DNA from: Elusimicrobiota bacterium
Lineage (GTDB): Bacteria; Elusimicrobiota; Endomicrobiia; Endomicrobiales; JAPLKN01
Direction of reading: 5' to 3'
NCBI GenBank assembly: GCA_026388075.1
Contig: JAPLKN010000124.1
Span: 1-50,947 of the forward strand
Length of the DNA: 50,947 nt
Part shown: positions 1 through 7,893 of the stretch, piece after piece
Layout of the letters: each line of letters starts with the position of its first letter
Numbering within the stretch: position 1 is the first letter of the stretch
Notes under the pieces: generated by a model
Told to the model about the DNA's origin: nothing
Database searches by the model: none
What the model saw: only the letters and a program-made list of their open reading frames with translations
Program-made: the position numbers and the translations under genes

Positions 1-876
1 GATATCGGCAACGGGTTCACCAGATACTTTTCTTTGGTTGCGCACTTCAATACTTGCTCTCATACTTTTTAGAACTTCTAACATTCCGTCCCGTGTAGGA
101 TTGACGCCCACATTAGGTATTTCTAAACTTGACCCAGGCATAATTGCCGCGGCTACCATAAAAAATGCTGCCGAAGAAATATCTGACGGCACAAGCATAT
201 CCATTGCCTTAATTTTTGCAGGGCCTTTAACACTTACCTTCTTTCCGCGAATCTCAATATCCACTCCTCTTGCCTTAAGCATTATTTCCGTATGATTTCT
301 GGAATTGGACGGTTCTTCAATACTGCTTGTTCCCGAAGCTTGAAGAGCTGCAAGAATAATACAAGATTTTACCTGCGCGCTTGCAGTAGGACTTTTATAG
401 TCTATTTTCCTTAATTTTGAACTACCTTCTATTTCAATGGGCAAAAAGTTATTTTCTCTTGCCTTAATTTTTACTCCCATCATTGATAATGGCTCAATTA
501 TTCTTTTCATCGGCCGGCGGGAAAGGCTTTCATCTCCAGATATACGCGATATAAAATCTTGGCCTGAAAGAATCCCTGTTAAAAGCCTGGCCGTCGTTCC
601 AGAGTTTCCCGCATCTATTATTCCTTCAAACGGTTTTAATCCTTTTAAGCCGACTCCGTGAATTAAAAGAGTCTCTTCATCTTTTTCAATTTTTACACCG
701 AGATTCTGAAATGCTTTAAGGGTTTGCATGCAGTCATCGGCAGGAAGATAGTTTTCAATTCTGGAATCGCCTTCAGCAATAGAAGAAAACATTATTGCTC
801 TATGCGTAATAGATTTGTCGGCCGGGATTTCAATTTTTCCTTGGATTTTTGAAGCAGGTCTAATTGTCCATTCCAT
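1..876 (-). CDS. aroA: 3-phosphoshikimate 1-carboxyvinyltransferase (EPSP synthase), 3' end beyond the window
   Basis: This gene is open to the left edge, so only the first 292 codons of a family usually near 430 residues are visible. EPSP synthase joins phosphoenolpyruvate to shikimate-3-phosphate, the penultimate step to chorismate, in the cytoplasm. The translation starts MEWTIRPASK and shows the substrate-binding KSITHR stretch at about residues 21-26 and the family signature GNSGTTARL at about 90-98. The start is the ATG at 876, just inside the last repeat-free sequence. It is the most downstream visible member of the minus-strand aromatic cluster, 101 bp after tyrA, and the gap holds a short-period repeat. 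The assignment is firm; the C-terminal lobe cannot be judged. Confidence 0.95.
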   Translation of the reverse strand, partial: MEWTIRPASKIQGKIEIPADKSITHRAIMFSSIAEGDSRIENYLPADDCMQTLKAFQNLGVKIEKDEETLLIHGVGLKGLKPFEGIIDAGNSGTTARLLTGILSGQDFISRISGDESLSRRPMKRIIEPLSMMGVKIKARENNFLPIEIEGSSKLRKIDYKSPTASAQVKSCIILAALQASGTSSIEEPSNSRNHTEIMLKARGVDIEIRGKKVSVKGPAKIKAMDMLVPSDISSAAFFMVAAAIMPGSSLEIPNVGVNPTRDGMLEVLKSMRASIEVRNQRKVSGEPVADI

Positions 877-888
877 ATTTAGAAGATT

Positions 889-982
889 TCTTGATTACAC
901 GGATTTTTAACTTCGATTACACAGATAAAACAAAGACATATTAAAATCTGTGTAATCGCTTTTGCTAATCTGTGTAATCAAG
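889..982. repeat. Short-period inverted repeat, 'CTGTGTAAT' word
   Basis: Four near-identical 10-14 base words occur here, two as GATTACAC(A/G)GAT and two as the complement ATCTGTGTAATC, so the stretch can fold on itself. The same word recurs at 4478-4543. It fills the aroA-tyrA gap and the last copy overlaps the 3' end of tyrA. No coding function is seen. Confidence 0.75.
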
Positions 983-1853
983 CTCCTGTTTGCAGGAGCT
1001 TAAGGCGGGCAGATTTTGCATCAGAATAAATTTTTTCAAGCGCCTTTATATCTCCCAGTTTTTTCTTTGTTTCGTTTAAATATTTAATAAAAATATTTAT
1101 CGCTTTTTTTAGTTCTTCTTTGTTCATATTGCATATCGCAGCCCAGTCGCGGGGATTTGAATCCGCGACCCTGGTGATATCCTTAAAGGATCCGGCCAAA
1201 AGGCTGGAAATATCCTTAGCTTGTTTAAGCTTCTTTACCATATTGCACAAATTAAACGCTATTAGATGGGGAAGATGGCTAATCAATGCCACCGACTTAT
1301 CATGGCTTTTTACGTCAAACATTTTAATGCGCGCTCCGGTCAGCTGCCAAATATTTTTAATTTGCGCGAAAGCATCTTGATTTGTAAGTTTTTCTTTAAC
1401 CAAAACAACCGTGGCATCCTTGAATAAATTTTCTGAAGCAAATCGGACCCCTGTTTTTTCTGAACCGGCCATGGGATGCGCCCCGATGAAGCAAATATTA
1501 TTTCTTTTTGCGATTTTATTTTTCAAAACTGTTTTCACCTTTTCCAGCACTTTCCCCTTAACGCTTCCGACATCAGAAACAATTGCTCCCTTTTTCAAAT
1601 AAGGCAATATATTTTTTATCGTTTTATCAATTATATCTACCGGCGTGCAAACTATAACCACATCTGCCGAAGAGACCCCTTTTGAAAAATCGGTTGTAAA
1701 TTCATCAACGGCATTTAACTTTTTAGCTAAAATTAATTTCTCTTTATGCCGGCCCACGCCGATAACACGGTATTTCCGGCTTTTAATCAAAGCCATTCCT
1801 AATGAACCGCCTATCAGTCCTACTCCTATGATTGCGAGCTTTTTCATTTTCAT
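978..1853 (-). CDS. tyrA: Prephenate dehydrogenase
   Basis: This 291-residue protein should oxidatively decarboxylate prephenate to 4-hydroxyphenylpyruvate with NAD(P)+, the committed step to tyrosine. The N-terminus has the Rossmann motif G10-x-G12-x-x-G15-G-S, the middle has the HPMAGSE motif near residue 126, and SHLPHL follows near 192. The length fits a stand-alone dehydrogenase with neither a chorismate mutase nor an ACT domain, so feedback control probably falls elsewhere. The ATG at 1853 follows a GGAAG ribosome site; an internal ATG two codons later is possible. It lies between aroF and aroA in the same direction. Just upstream is a relic of another tyrA start and a GGGACAGTCC repeat. 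Confidence 0.94.
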   Translation of the reverse strand: MKMKKLAIIGVGLIGGSLGMALIKSRKYRVIGVGRHKEKLILAKKLNAVDEFTTDFSKGVSSADVVIVCTPVDIIDKTIKNILPYLKKGAIVSDVGSVKGKVLEKVKTVLKNKIAKRNNICFIGAHPMAGSEKTGVRFASENLFKDATVVLVKEKLTNQDAFAQIKNIWQLTGARIKMFDVKSHDKSVALISHLPHLIAFNLCNMVKKLKQAKDISSLLAGSFKDITRVADSNPRDWAAICNMNKEELKKAINIFIKYLNETKKKLGDIKALEKIYSDAKSARLKLLQTGA

Positions 1854-1863
1854 AATACTTCCT

Positions 1864-1944
1864 TCATACGGGGACAGTCCACAGAATCGGGACAGTCCCC
1901 TTTCCGCCTATTAAACCGACACCTACTATAGCTATTTTTTTCAT
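1864..1944 (-). pseudogene. Relic of a second tyrA 5' end
   Basis: An ATG immediately after the aroF stop (TAAATG) opens a 26-codon frame whose first 14 residues, MKKIAIVGVGLIGG, match residues 3-16 of the intact TyrA except for Leu/Ile and Ile/Val changes. At DNA level many codons differ synonymously. After codon 14 the frame enters a GGGACAGTCC repeat and stops. It has its own GGAAGAG ribosome site. The simplest reading is the remnant of an older or alternative tyrA start, cut by a repeat insertion; a translated leader peptide is the alternative. Confidence 0.75.
1870..1900. repeat. GGGACAGTCC REP-like repeat
   Basis: Two direct copies of GGGACAGTCC, each nearly self-complementary (GGGAC/GTCCC), are 9 bases apart (1871-1880 and 1889-1898). 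They lie exactly between the tyrA relic and intact tyrA. Similar GGGAC-type palindromes bound the 23850-24128 element and occur in the hairpin at 4823-4877. I infer a REP-like mobile repeat. Confidence 0.6.
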
Positions 1945-2958
1945 TTATATATCTCTTCCGACTGCCCGAGACAATGGTTTAAGTTCTTTCATCAGCTGCG
2001 AAAACTGTGCCGGAAGAAGGCTTTGCGGGCCGTCGGATAAAGCTTCTTCAGGCTTCGGATGAACTTCAATTATAAGGCCGTCCGCCCCGGCCGCGATTGA
2101 TGCTTTGGCCATCACCGGCACATGTTCGCGTATTCCTATTCCGTGGGAAGGGTCAACAATAACCGGCAGATGCGAAAATTTTTTTATTACCGGAACCGCA
2201 TTTAAATCCAGCGTAAAGCGCGTTGCATCTTCAAATGTCCTTATTCCTCTTTCGCAAAGAATAACATTGTAGTTTCCTTGAGCCATAACATATTCCGCCG
2301 AAAGCAGAAGCTCTTTTATAGTTGAAGCCATCCCTCTTTTTAAAAGAACCGGCTTCTTTTGTTTGCCGGCAGCTTTAAGCAGATCGTAATTTTGAATGTT
2401 TCGCGCTCCGATCTGTATTATGTCGCAATATTTGGCAACTAAAGATATCTGGTCAACAGTCATAGCTTCGCTAACTATCGGAAGCCCGACAGATTTTCTC
2501 ACCGCCAAAAGGTATTCTAGCCCCTGCTTGCCCAGCCCCTGAAACGAATAAGGCGAACTTCTCGGCTTGAATGCTCCACCCCTAAAAATCACCGCGCCCG
2601 CTTTTTTTACAAGTCTTGCGGTTTCCAAAGCTCTTGACTTACTTTCAACCGCGCAGGGCCCTGCCATAACGACAATTTTTTTGCCACCGATTCTTATACC
2701 GTCAACATTTATTATGGTATTATCTTTTTTGAATTCACGGCTGGCAAGCTTATACGGTTTTTCTATTTCGCTTATATGGTCTACCATATCCATGGATTCA
2801 AAGGTTTCGCGATAGCGTTCCGCTCTTTCCCCAATCATTCCGATAATGGTAACATCAACACCACGCGACACGTGAGGAATATATTTAAGCGCCTTTATCT
2901 TTTTGATTACAAGATTAATATCTTTAGTCGGCGTTCCTTTTTTAAGAGTGATTATCAT
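1945..2958 (-). CDS. aroF: 3-deoxy-7-phosphoheptulonate synthase (DAHP synthase, type I-beta)
   Basis: This 337-residue enzyme condenses phosphoenolpyruvate with erythrose-4-phosphate, the entry step of the shikimate pathway. Residues 1-70 form a ferredoxin-like regulatory domain as in type I-beta enzymes, which commonly carries feedback inhibition. The barrel follows, with VVMAGPCAVES near 94, KPRSSPYSFQGLG near 130, PVLLKRGM near 205, CERGIRTFE near 237 and IVDPSHGIG near 268. The ATG at 2958 overlaps the hisC stop by 4 bases, so the two are translationally coupled. The gene symbol follows common usage for this family; the pathway role is firm. Confidence 0.94.
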   Translation of the reverse strand: MIITLKKGTPTKDINLVIKKIKALKYIPHVSRGVDVTIIGMIGERAERYRETFESMDMVDHISEIEKPYKLASREFKKDNTIINVDGIRIGGKKIVVMAGPCAVESKSRALETARLVKKAGAVIFRGGAFKPRSSPYSFQGLGKQGLEYLLAVRKSVGLPIVSEAMTVDQISLVAKYCDIIQIGARNIQNYDLLKAAGKQKKPVLLKRGMASTIKELLLSAEYVMAQGNYNVILCERGIRTFEDATRFTLDLNAVPVIKKFSHLPVIVDPSHGIGIREHVPVMAKASIAAGADGLIIEVHPKPEEALSDGPQSLLPAQFSQLMKELKPLSRAVGRDI

Positions 2959-4106
2959 ACATATTTTCCTCCGACAGTTTTTTGCATTTTTTTGAAAGCT
3001 TCAATGAATTTTTCATTTTCTTCTTTTAGGCCAATGCTTACCCTTATATGGTTCGGAAATTTATATTCATCCATTGCCCTGATTATTATCCCTTCTTTAA
3101 GAAGAAAATTAAAAACTTCAACTCCCTTTAAAGGGCTGGCATCAACCAAAATAAAATTAGCTGCGGAAGGAATAAACTTAATATTCATTTTTTTGAATTG
3201 GTCATACAAATATTTTTTTCCTTTTTTCACAAGTGAAATACTTTTTGTGACTTGAGTGCTATCTTCCAGGCTTTTTATTGCCGCAACTTGAGCAAGCGAA
3301 TTAATATTGAACGGCGGCCGCACCCGTTCCATATAGGATACGATCCCTTTTGAAGCAAAAGCATATCCTATCCTTAAACCGGCAAGTCCGTATATTTTTG
3401 AAAAAGTTCTTAAGATTATTAAATTAGGCCAGTCTGCCAGGTATCCGAACGTTTCGGGATAGTCTTTCTCAAGCCTTGCATATTCGTAATATGCCTCATC
3501 CATTATAGTGATAGGCAGATTAAATATTGCTTTTTGTTTTACAATATTTAAAAATTCATTAAATTCATCCTTTGTATTATAAGTTCCCGTGGGATTGTTC
3601 GGATTTGCTATGAATATAGCCTTAGTATTCGGCCCTACTGCGTTAGCCATTGAAATAATATCATGTCTTAATTCTTTCATAGGGACAGAAATAACCTTTG
3701 AATCCATAAGCCTTCCTGCCCTTTTGTACTGAATAAACGCATGTTCGGAAACGATGACTTCATCGGTAGGTTTAAAAAAAACTTCCGATATAATTTCAAT
3801 CAGTTCATCTGAACCGGCGCCTAAAGTAATGTTTTCCGTTTTTATTTTGAATTTTTTGGAAATTGCCGATTTGAGATTCCATGCATTGGAATCAGGATAA
3901 AAATACAGTTCGTTGACAGCCTTTTTTACGGCATCCTTAGCTTTCTTTGAAGGCCCGAGAGGATTTTCATTAGATGCCAGTTTTATTACTTTCTTAAGCC
4001 CCAGCTCGCGTTTGATAGTTTCAACGGGCTTACCTGCGATGTAGGGTTCAAAATCTTCGCAGCAGGGGCGTATCATGTCTTTGATATTAAATTTTATTTT
4101 TTCCAT
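2955..4106 (-). CDS. hisC: Histidinol-phosphate aminotransferase family (possible aromatic aminotransferase)
   Basis: This is a 383-residue fold-type I PLP aminotransferase. Visible motifs are KLASNENPLGPS near the start, IFIANPNNPTGT, MDEAYYEY, and the PLP-lysine region TFSKIYGLAGLRIGYAFA. The family converts imidazole-acetol phosphate to histidinol phosphate. Here the gene sits inside an aromatic operon (aroF overlaps it by 4 bases, tyrA and aroA follow) with no histidine genes in sight, so transamination of prephenate or aromatic keto acids is a likely main or added role; that is inference from context. The start has no obvious ribosome site, and upstream lies GC-rich repeat DNA. Confidence 0.9.
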   Translation of the reverse strand: MEKIKFNIKDMIRPCCEDFEPYIAGKPVETIKRELGLKKVIKLASNENPLGPSKKAKDAVKKAVNELYFYPDSNAWNLKSAISKKFKIKTENITLGAGSDELIEIISEVFFKPTDEVIVSEHAFIQYKRAGRLMDSKVISVPMKELRHDIISMANAVGPNTKAIFIANPNNPTGTYNTKDEFNEFLNIVKQKAIFNLPITIMDEAYYEYARLEKDYPETFGYLADWPNLIILRTFSKIYGLAGLRIGYAFASKGIVSYMERVRPPFNINSLAQVAAIKSLEDSTQVTKSISLVKKGKKYLYDQFKKMNIKFIPSAANFILVDASPLKGVEVFNFLLKEGIIIRAMDEYKFPNHIRVSIGLKEENEKFIEAFKKMQKTVGGKYV

Positions 4107-4111
4107 ATATT

Positions 4112-4465
4112 TTACCCGCCTTCGCAGAATGCCGCCAACTCCTGTTGGCGGATGTCATGCCCAAGGCAGATCCGCCTTTTGGGCGGAAATGCGAAAAGGG
4201 TATCCACCAAAGCTGTGTCAGCAATGCGGCGGAGAGCCGCGGTTATTGATGACAGGATTAGCGCAGGTGGATGCTTCGGCGCCTGCCTCGCCGGCGGGCG
4301 GGGATTCCGCCGAAGGTGGAGCAGGTCCGGCCGACTACTGTCGGCGGGGCTCCACTTCTCCACTTTTAGCGAAATTATTTAGGGTCTGCTGAAAAACATA
4401 TCAGACCCTTGATTATCAGCCCAAGGCTGATCCCTGCCCGCCGGCAGGCGCGGCGACTAGGGCGG
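4112..4465. repeat. GC-rich palindrome patch upstream of hisC
   Basis: This stretch is much richer in G+C than its surroundings and is packed with small perfect hairpins: 4132-4151 (8 bp stem, CCGCCAAC/GTTGGCGG), 4171-4187 (TCCGCC/GGCGGA) and 4382-4408 (GGGTCTG/CAGACCC), plus CTGCCCGCCGGCAGG-type palindromes near 4433. Open frames exist on both strands here, but they overlap each other and have no recognisable domain, so I do not call a gene. Clustered REP-type repeats are the best description. Confidence 0.65.
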
Positions 4466-4477
4466 ACACTGATTACA

Positions 4478-4600
4478 GAATTGATTACACAGATTATGAT
4501 TGACGGTGAATCGGTGTGATCTTGCCGTTATCTGTGTAATCCTTCGATAAACTCAGGATGGTGAGCGAAGCCGAACCATCAAGGGCTTAATGAAAAATAT
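4478..4600. repeat. 'CTGTGTAAT' and 'CTTCGATAAACTCAGGATG' intergenic repeats
   Basis: Positions 4478-4543 repeat the GATTACACAGAT / ATCTGTGTAATC word seen at 889-982, as an inverted pair. It runs straight into a second word, CCTTCGATAAACTCAGGATG followed by GGTGAGCGAAGCCGAACCATC; a related CTTCGA/TCAGGAT word occurs at 41337-41472. The remaining 4601-4780 is AT-rich with nothing recognisable. Confidence 0.6.
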
Positions 4601-4784
4601 TTTCGTAACAAAAAGTGCAAGTTTTTTGATGAAATGCGCGTTAAAACCGTTCACTTCTAAGTTCTTTTTTTTCGTATAACTTATTAATAATTCAATCATT
4701 AGTTTTATTTTTCAGTAAGCCCTATTTAACTCTGCTCAAAAAAAGACAGACCTAAAGGTCAAGTTTGAGAAAAAACGCTTTCAT

Positions 4785-4905
4785 TTAATTACTTAACCTT
4801 AACCTGTCTGCCCCTGCGCCTTGTTTTGCGCTAGTCCCCACGCTTAGTTTTTGTAAAAAACTGTGGGGACGCAAAACAGCGGGGGGCTCACTCTCAACCT
4901 GTCGT
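4785..4905. repeat. Hairpin and 'CTTAACCTGT' repeat 3' of pheA
   Basis: A strong imperfect hairpin spans 4823-4877: outer arms GTTTTGCG/CGCAAAAC, inner arms GTCCCCAC/GTGGGGAC, and an inner AGTTTTT/AAAAACT stem. It begins 29 bases beyond the pheA stop in the direction of pheA transcription, so it may end or stabilise that transcript, although no clear T run follows. It is flanked by CTTAACCTTAACCTGTC and CTCAACCTGTC words that recur at 25384-25545. Confidence 0.6.
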
Positions 4906-5970
4906 TTATTCCGCCTTTGGGTAGGACCCCAAAATTTTCATAAACACACAGTGTTTAGAAAGTTCTTCTAAAGCTTTCTCAACTTTTTTTTCTGAAGTGT
5001 GCCCTAGAAAATCAATAAAAAAGATATATTCCCATGCCCGCTTTTTGGTAGGACGGGACTCTATTTTGGTAAGGTTTATCTTATTTTTCTTAAACGGAGC
5101 CAGCATATCGTGCAATACTCCCACCTTGTCTTTAACCGAAAATAATATGGATGTCTTATCATGCCCGGAATGCTGGGCAGGTTTTTTTCCTATAACCAAA
5201 AATCTTGTGTAGTTTTCTTTTATATCTTCAATACCTCTTTCAATAATTTCAAGATTATAAAGCGTTACCGCTGCTTTTGAAGCTATGGCTGCGCTTCCTT
5301 TTTCTTTTGAAGCCCGTTTAGCGGCCTCTGAAGTAGATGCAACTTCTATAACAGGGACATTCGGCATATTTGCTTCAAGCCAGTTCCTGCATTGAGCCAC
5401 TGCCTGGGGAAAAGAATATATTTTTTTAATGTCCTTTTTCTTTCCTGAAACGGATAGAAGGCACTGCTCTATCTGCATGCTTATTTCAGCGCAGATAACA
5501 AGATCCGATTCTATGAACATATCCAAAGTATGATTAACCACTCCTTCGGTAGAATTTTCAATCGGAACCACGCCGTAGTTAACCCTGTCTTTTTCAACTT
5601 CATTGAAAACATCCGCAATTGATTTTACCGGTATATATTTTGAGGTTGAACCGAAATTTTTTAATGCTGCCTGGTGGGTAAAAGTTCCTTCAGGGCCAAA
5701 AAAAGCAATTTTCAGGCGCGATTCCAAAGAGCGGCATACATTAAATATTTCCTGGTATATTGACTCAATCGCGGAAGAAGAAAGCAAACCCCTATTTTTT
5801 CTTGCAAGCCCAAGGATAATCTTTTTTTCCCTGTGAGGAACATAAAAATCCATTCCGGCTTCGGATTTCAGCTTTCCGATATTTTTTGCCAAAAAAGCCC
5901 TTTTATTAAGCATGTCCAAAATATCTTTGTCTACTTTGTCAATTTCGTTACGAATTTTTTCTAAGTTCAT
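4906..5970 (-). CDS. pheA: Bifunctional chorismate mutase / prephenate dehydratase (P-protein)
   Basis: This 354-residue protein should turn chorismate into prephenate and then phenylpyruvate for phenylalanine. Residues 1-80 are an AroQ-type chorismate mutase (IRNEIDKVDKDILDMLNKR). Residues about 86-265 are the dehydratase, with AFFGPEGTFTHQAA, the IENSTEGVV motif and the TRFLVIG motif holding the catalytic Thr. A C-terminal ACT domain (about 273-350, GVLHDML and ESRP motifs) would bind phenylalanine for feedback control. Its ATG overlaps the pgeF stop by 4 bases. The next aromatic gene, hisC, is 800 bp downstream past repeat DNA, so read-through is uncertain. Confidence 0.95.
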   Translation of the reverse strand: MNLEKIRNEIDKVDKDILDMLNKRAFLAKNIGKLKSEAGMDFYVPHREKKIILGLARKNRGLLSSSAIESIYQEIFNVCRSLESRLKIAFFGPEGTFTHQAALKNFGSTSKYIPVKSIADVFNEVEKDRVNYGVVPIENSTEGVVNHTLDMFIESDLVICAEISMQIEQCLLSVSGKKKDIKKIYSFPQAVAQCRNWLEANMPNVPVIEVASTSEAAKRASKEKGSAAIASKAAVTLYNLEIIERGIEDIKENYTRFLVIGKKPAQHSGHDKTSILFSVKDKVGVLHDMLAPFKKNKINLTKIESRPTKKRAWEYIFFIDFLGHTSEKKVEKALEELSKHCVFMKILGSYPKAE

Positions 5971-6692
5971 TTTTTCGCCTCATTTATTTTTTCAATTACA
6001 GCCAAAGACATCATACGGCTTGCGGTTTTTTCCCTTCTATATGAAAAAAACATATCCGGCTCGTGGCAAGTGCAATGTTTATTCAATGATATTTTTTTAA
6101 CACCCGCTTCTTTTAACTGCTTAACTGCTACTGAAGATAGATTTAATTTATTTTCCTTTTCATTCAATCCAAAAATACTTTTAAGCTCTTTTGAAACTTC
6201 ATAGCAGCATTTCTGTATATGCGGGCCTAATGTTGCAAAAATATCTTTCGGGTGAACTTTGAAATCTTCAATAAATATCTTTATTGCCTCTTCAATGATC
6301 TTTTTTTCTAATCCCCGCCATCCCGCATGTATTATCCCGATCACCGGAACGCTTTTTGAACTTAAAAAAATCGGGATGCAGTCGGCGGTAAAAATCGCCA
6401 AAGGCAAGTTCAGGCAATTTGTTATCAATCCGTCACAAAGAGCTATTTTCTGTCCTTTGTTATTTTCATTTACTACAGCGACTTTGTTATCATGAACCTG
6501 CTCGGCTGTTGTTAAAGAACCAAAATCTATAGAATATTGCGAACAAAATATTTTTCTTAAATTATCGTCTTTTAGGTTCCCGAGCTTCTTTGTCGTTACG
6601 AGATTTCTGTAAAAAAACTTATCATCCGAGAAAATATCATTTTTTATTTGCCACATTTTTTCAGTTACCCGCAACCAGTAACCAGCAATCAT
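5967..6692 (-). CDS. pgeF: Peptidoglycan editing factor PgeF / purine nucleoside phosphorylase-like (YfiH, laccase domain)
   Basis: A 241-residue member of the YfiH/DUF152 family, known for removing misplaced L-Ser from muramyl peptides and for purine nucleoside phosphorylase activity. The metal and active-site signatures are present: TADCIPIFL, GIIHAGWRG, GPHIQKCCYEV and KHCTCHEPDMFFSYRRE. The first 12 residues (MIAGYWLRVTEK) are encoded by a short repeat (GTTACTGGTTGCGGGTAACTG) and look unlike protein sequence, so the ATG at 6656 (MWQIKND) may be the true start. It lies upstream of pheA with a 4-base overlap. The family call is firm; the substrate is not decided by sequence. Confidence 0.88.
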   Translation of the reverse strand: MIAGYWLRVTEKMWQIKNDIFSDDKFFYRNLVTTKKLGNLKDDNLRKIFCSQYSIDFGSLTTAEQVHDNKVAVVNENNKGQKIALCDGLITNCLNLPLAIFTADCIPIFLSSKSVPVIGIIHAGWRGLEKKIIEEAIKIFIEDFKVHPKDIFATLGPHIQKCCYEVSKELKSIFGLNEKENKLNLSSVAVKQLKEAGVKKISLNKHCTCHEPDMFFSYRREKTASRMMSLAVIEKINEAKK

Positions 6693-6713
6693 TTTTTAAC
6701 TGCCTTTATGTTA

Positions 6714-6768
6714 CTAAAGCATGGAGTCAGCAAAAGAGCTAAAGAACAAAAGAGCATAAGAACGCTTT
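6714..6768. repeat. Short-period 'AAAAGAGC' repeat
   Basis: GCAAAAGAGCTAAAGAAC followed by AAAAGAGCATAAGAACGC gives an 8-9 base period of the word AAAGAGC/AAAGAAC. It fills the pilT-pgeF gap. The same word, in both orientations, fills 14948-15045 upstream of murC. Confidence 0.65.
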
Positions 6769-6773
6769 TATTA

Positions 6774-7880
6774 CTAAATCTTCGGCTGGCGTTCAATAAA
6801 ATTCATCGCATCTTCCGAGCTTGACTGAATTCCCCTTATCGCAAGCTTTATCTCTTCGGGATTGGCAGAAGCCAGCAAAGCGTCTTCAAGTTTTATCTCG
6901 TTTGCTCTTAAAAGCCCGACCAGAGCCTGGTTAAATGTCTGCATTCCGTAGTACTGGCCCTGCTTCATCTGCGATAACACCTCGCTCAGCTTGCTGTCTT
7001 CAATAAGTTTTTTTATTATCCCGTTAACAACAAGAACTTCAACTGCGGGAACCCGTCCGACTCCCGATGCATGAGGGAGCAGTCTTTGTGATATTACCGC
7101 CTTAAGTGTATCGGCCAATATCAGCCTTGCCTGGTTCTGCTGGTGAGGCGGAAACAAATCTATTATTCTAGTAACTGTCTGAATAGCGTCAATCGTATGA
7201 ATTGTTGATAACACCAGATGCCCTGTTTGCGCGGCAGTTATGGCAGTTGAAACGGTTTCAAGGTCGCGCATTTCTCCGACTAAAATAACGTCAGGATCCT
7301 GTCTTACAACATTTCTCAAAGCGTCAAAATAAGTAAGAGTGTCAGTGCCAAGTTCCCTCTGGCTGAATATTGCTTTTTTGTCCGCATGCACAAACTCTAT
7401 CGGGTCTTCAATAGTTATTATGTTTGCCGAATGAGTAGAATTGATATGGTCAATCATTGAAGCAAGCGTTGTTGATTTTCCGCAGCCGGTTGTTCCTGTA
7501 ACTAGCACAAGGCCCCGTCTATTTTCCGAAATTTTTTCAATGGCCTGCGGCAATTTAAGATCTTTCAAGTTCGGTATATTTGAAGGAATATAGCGGAAAG
7601 CCATATTCACCATTCCTCTTTGTGTAAAAGCATTAATTCTGAACCGTCCCAGATCATTGAAGTTTAAAGCCATGTCAACTTCGTGCCGTACCCTGAATAT
7701 GCTTTTTCTCTCTTCGTTCATAAGGCTTTGCGCAATTGCGCTGGTTTCATCTGCCGAAAAAGTTTTATTAAGAGATATCAGCTCGCCGTCTATTCGCAGA
7801 TAAGACGGGCCGTTAGCCCTTATGTGTAAATCTGAAGCCTTTTTGTTTCTCAACTCTTGAAGCAGAGGCAGTATTTCCAT
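6774..7880 (-). CDS. pilT: Type IV pilus twitching motility ATPase PilT
   Basis: A 368-residue hexameric retraction ATPase acting on the cytoplasmic face of the type IV pilus machine. In order: an N-terminal PAS-like domain (1-110), Walker A GTTGCGKST near 130, the Asp box ITIEDPIEF near 155, Walker B DPDVILVGEMRD near 194, and the His box TGHLVLSTIHT near 222. Length and motif order are typical of PilT rather than PilB. No other pilus gene is nearby. It sits after ftsZ in the same direction but is separated by 385 bp holding a triple inverted-repeat array, so it is probably transcribed separately. Confidence 0.95.
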   Translation of the reverse strand: MEILPLLQELRNKKASDLHIRANGPSYLRIDGELISLNKTFSADETSAIAQSLMNEERKSIFRVRHEVDMALNFNDLGRFRINAFTQRGMVNMAFRYIPSNIPNLKDLKLPQAIEKISENRRGLVLVTGTTGCGKSTTLASMIDHINSTHSANIITIEDPIEFVHADKKAIFSQRELGTDTLTYFDALRNVVRQDPDVILVGEMRDLETVSTAITAAQTGHLVLSTIHTIDAIQTVTRIIDLFPPHQQNQARLILADTLKAVISQRLLPHASGVGRVPAVEVLVVNGIIKKLIEDSKLSEVLSQMKQGQYYGMQTFNQALVGLLRANEIKLEDALLASANPEEIKLAIRGIQSSSEDAMNFIERQPKI

Positions 7881-7893
7881 TTTTTTCCCCTTT

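Noticed and set aside
4112-4392. Overlapping open frames on both strands in the GC-rich patch
   Set aside because: They overlap each other, are full of palindromes, have no recognisable domain and no clear ribosome site; high G+C alone explains the lack of stops.
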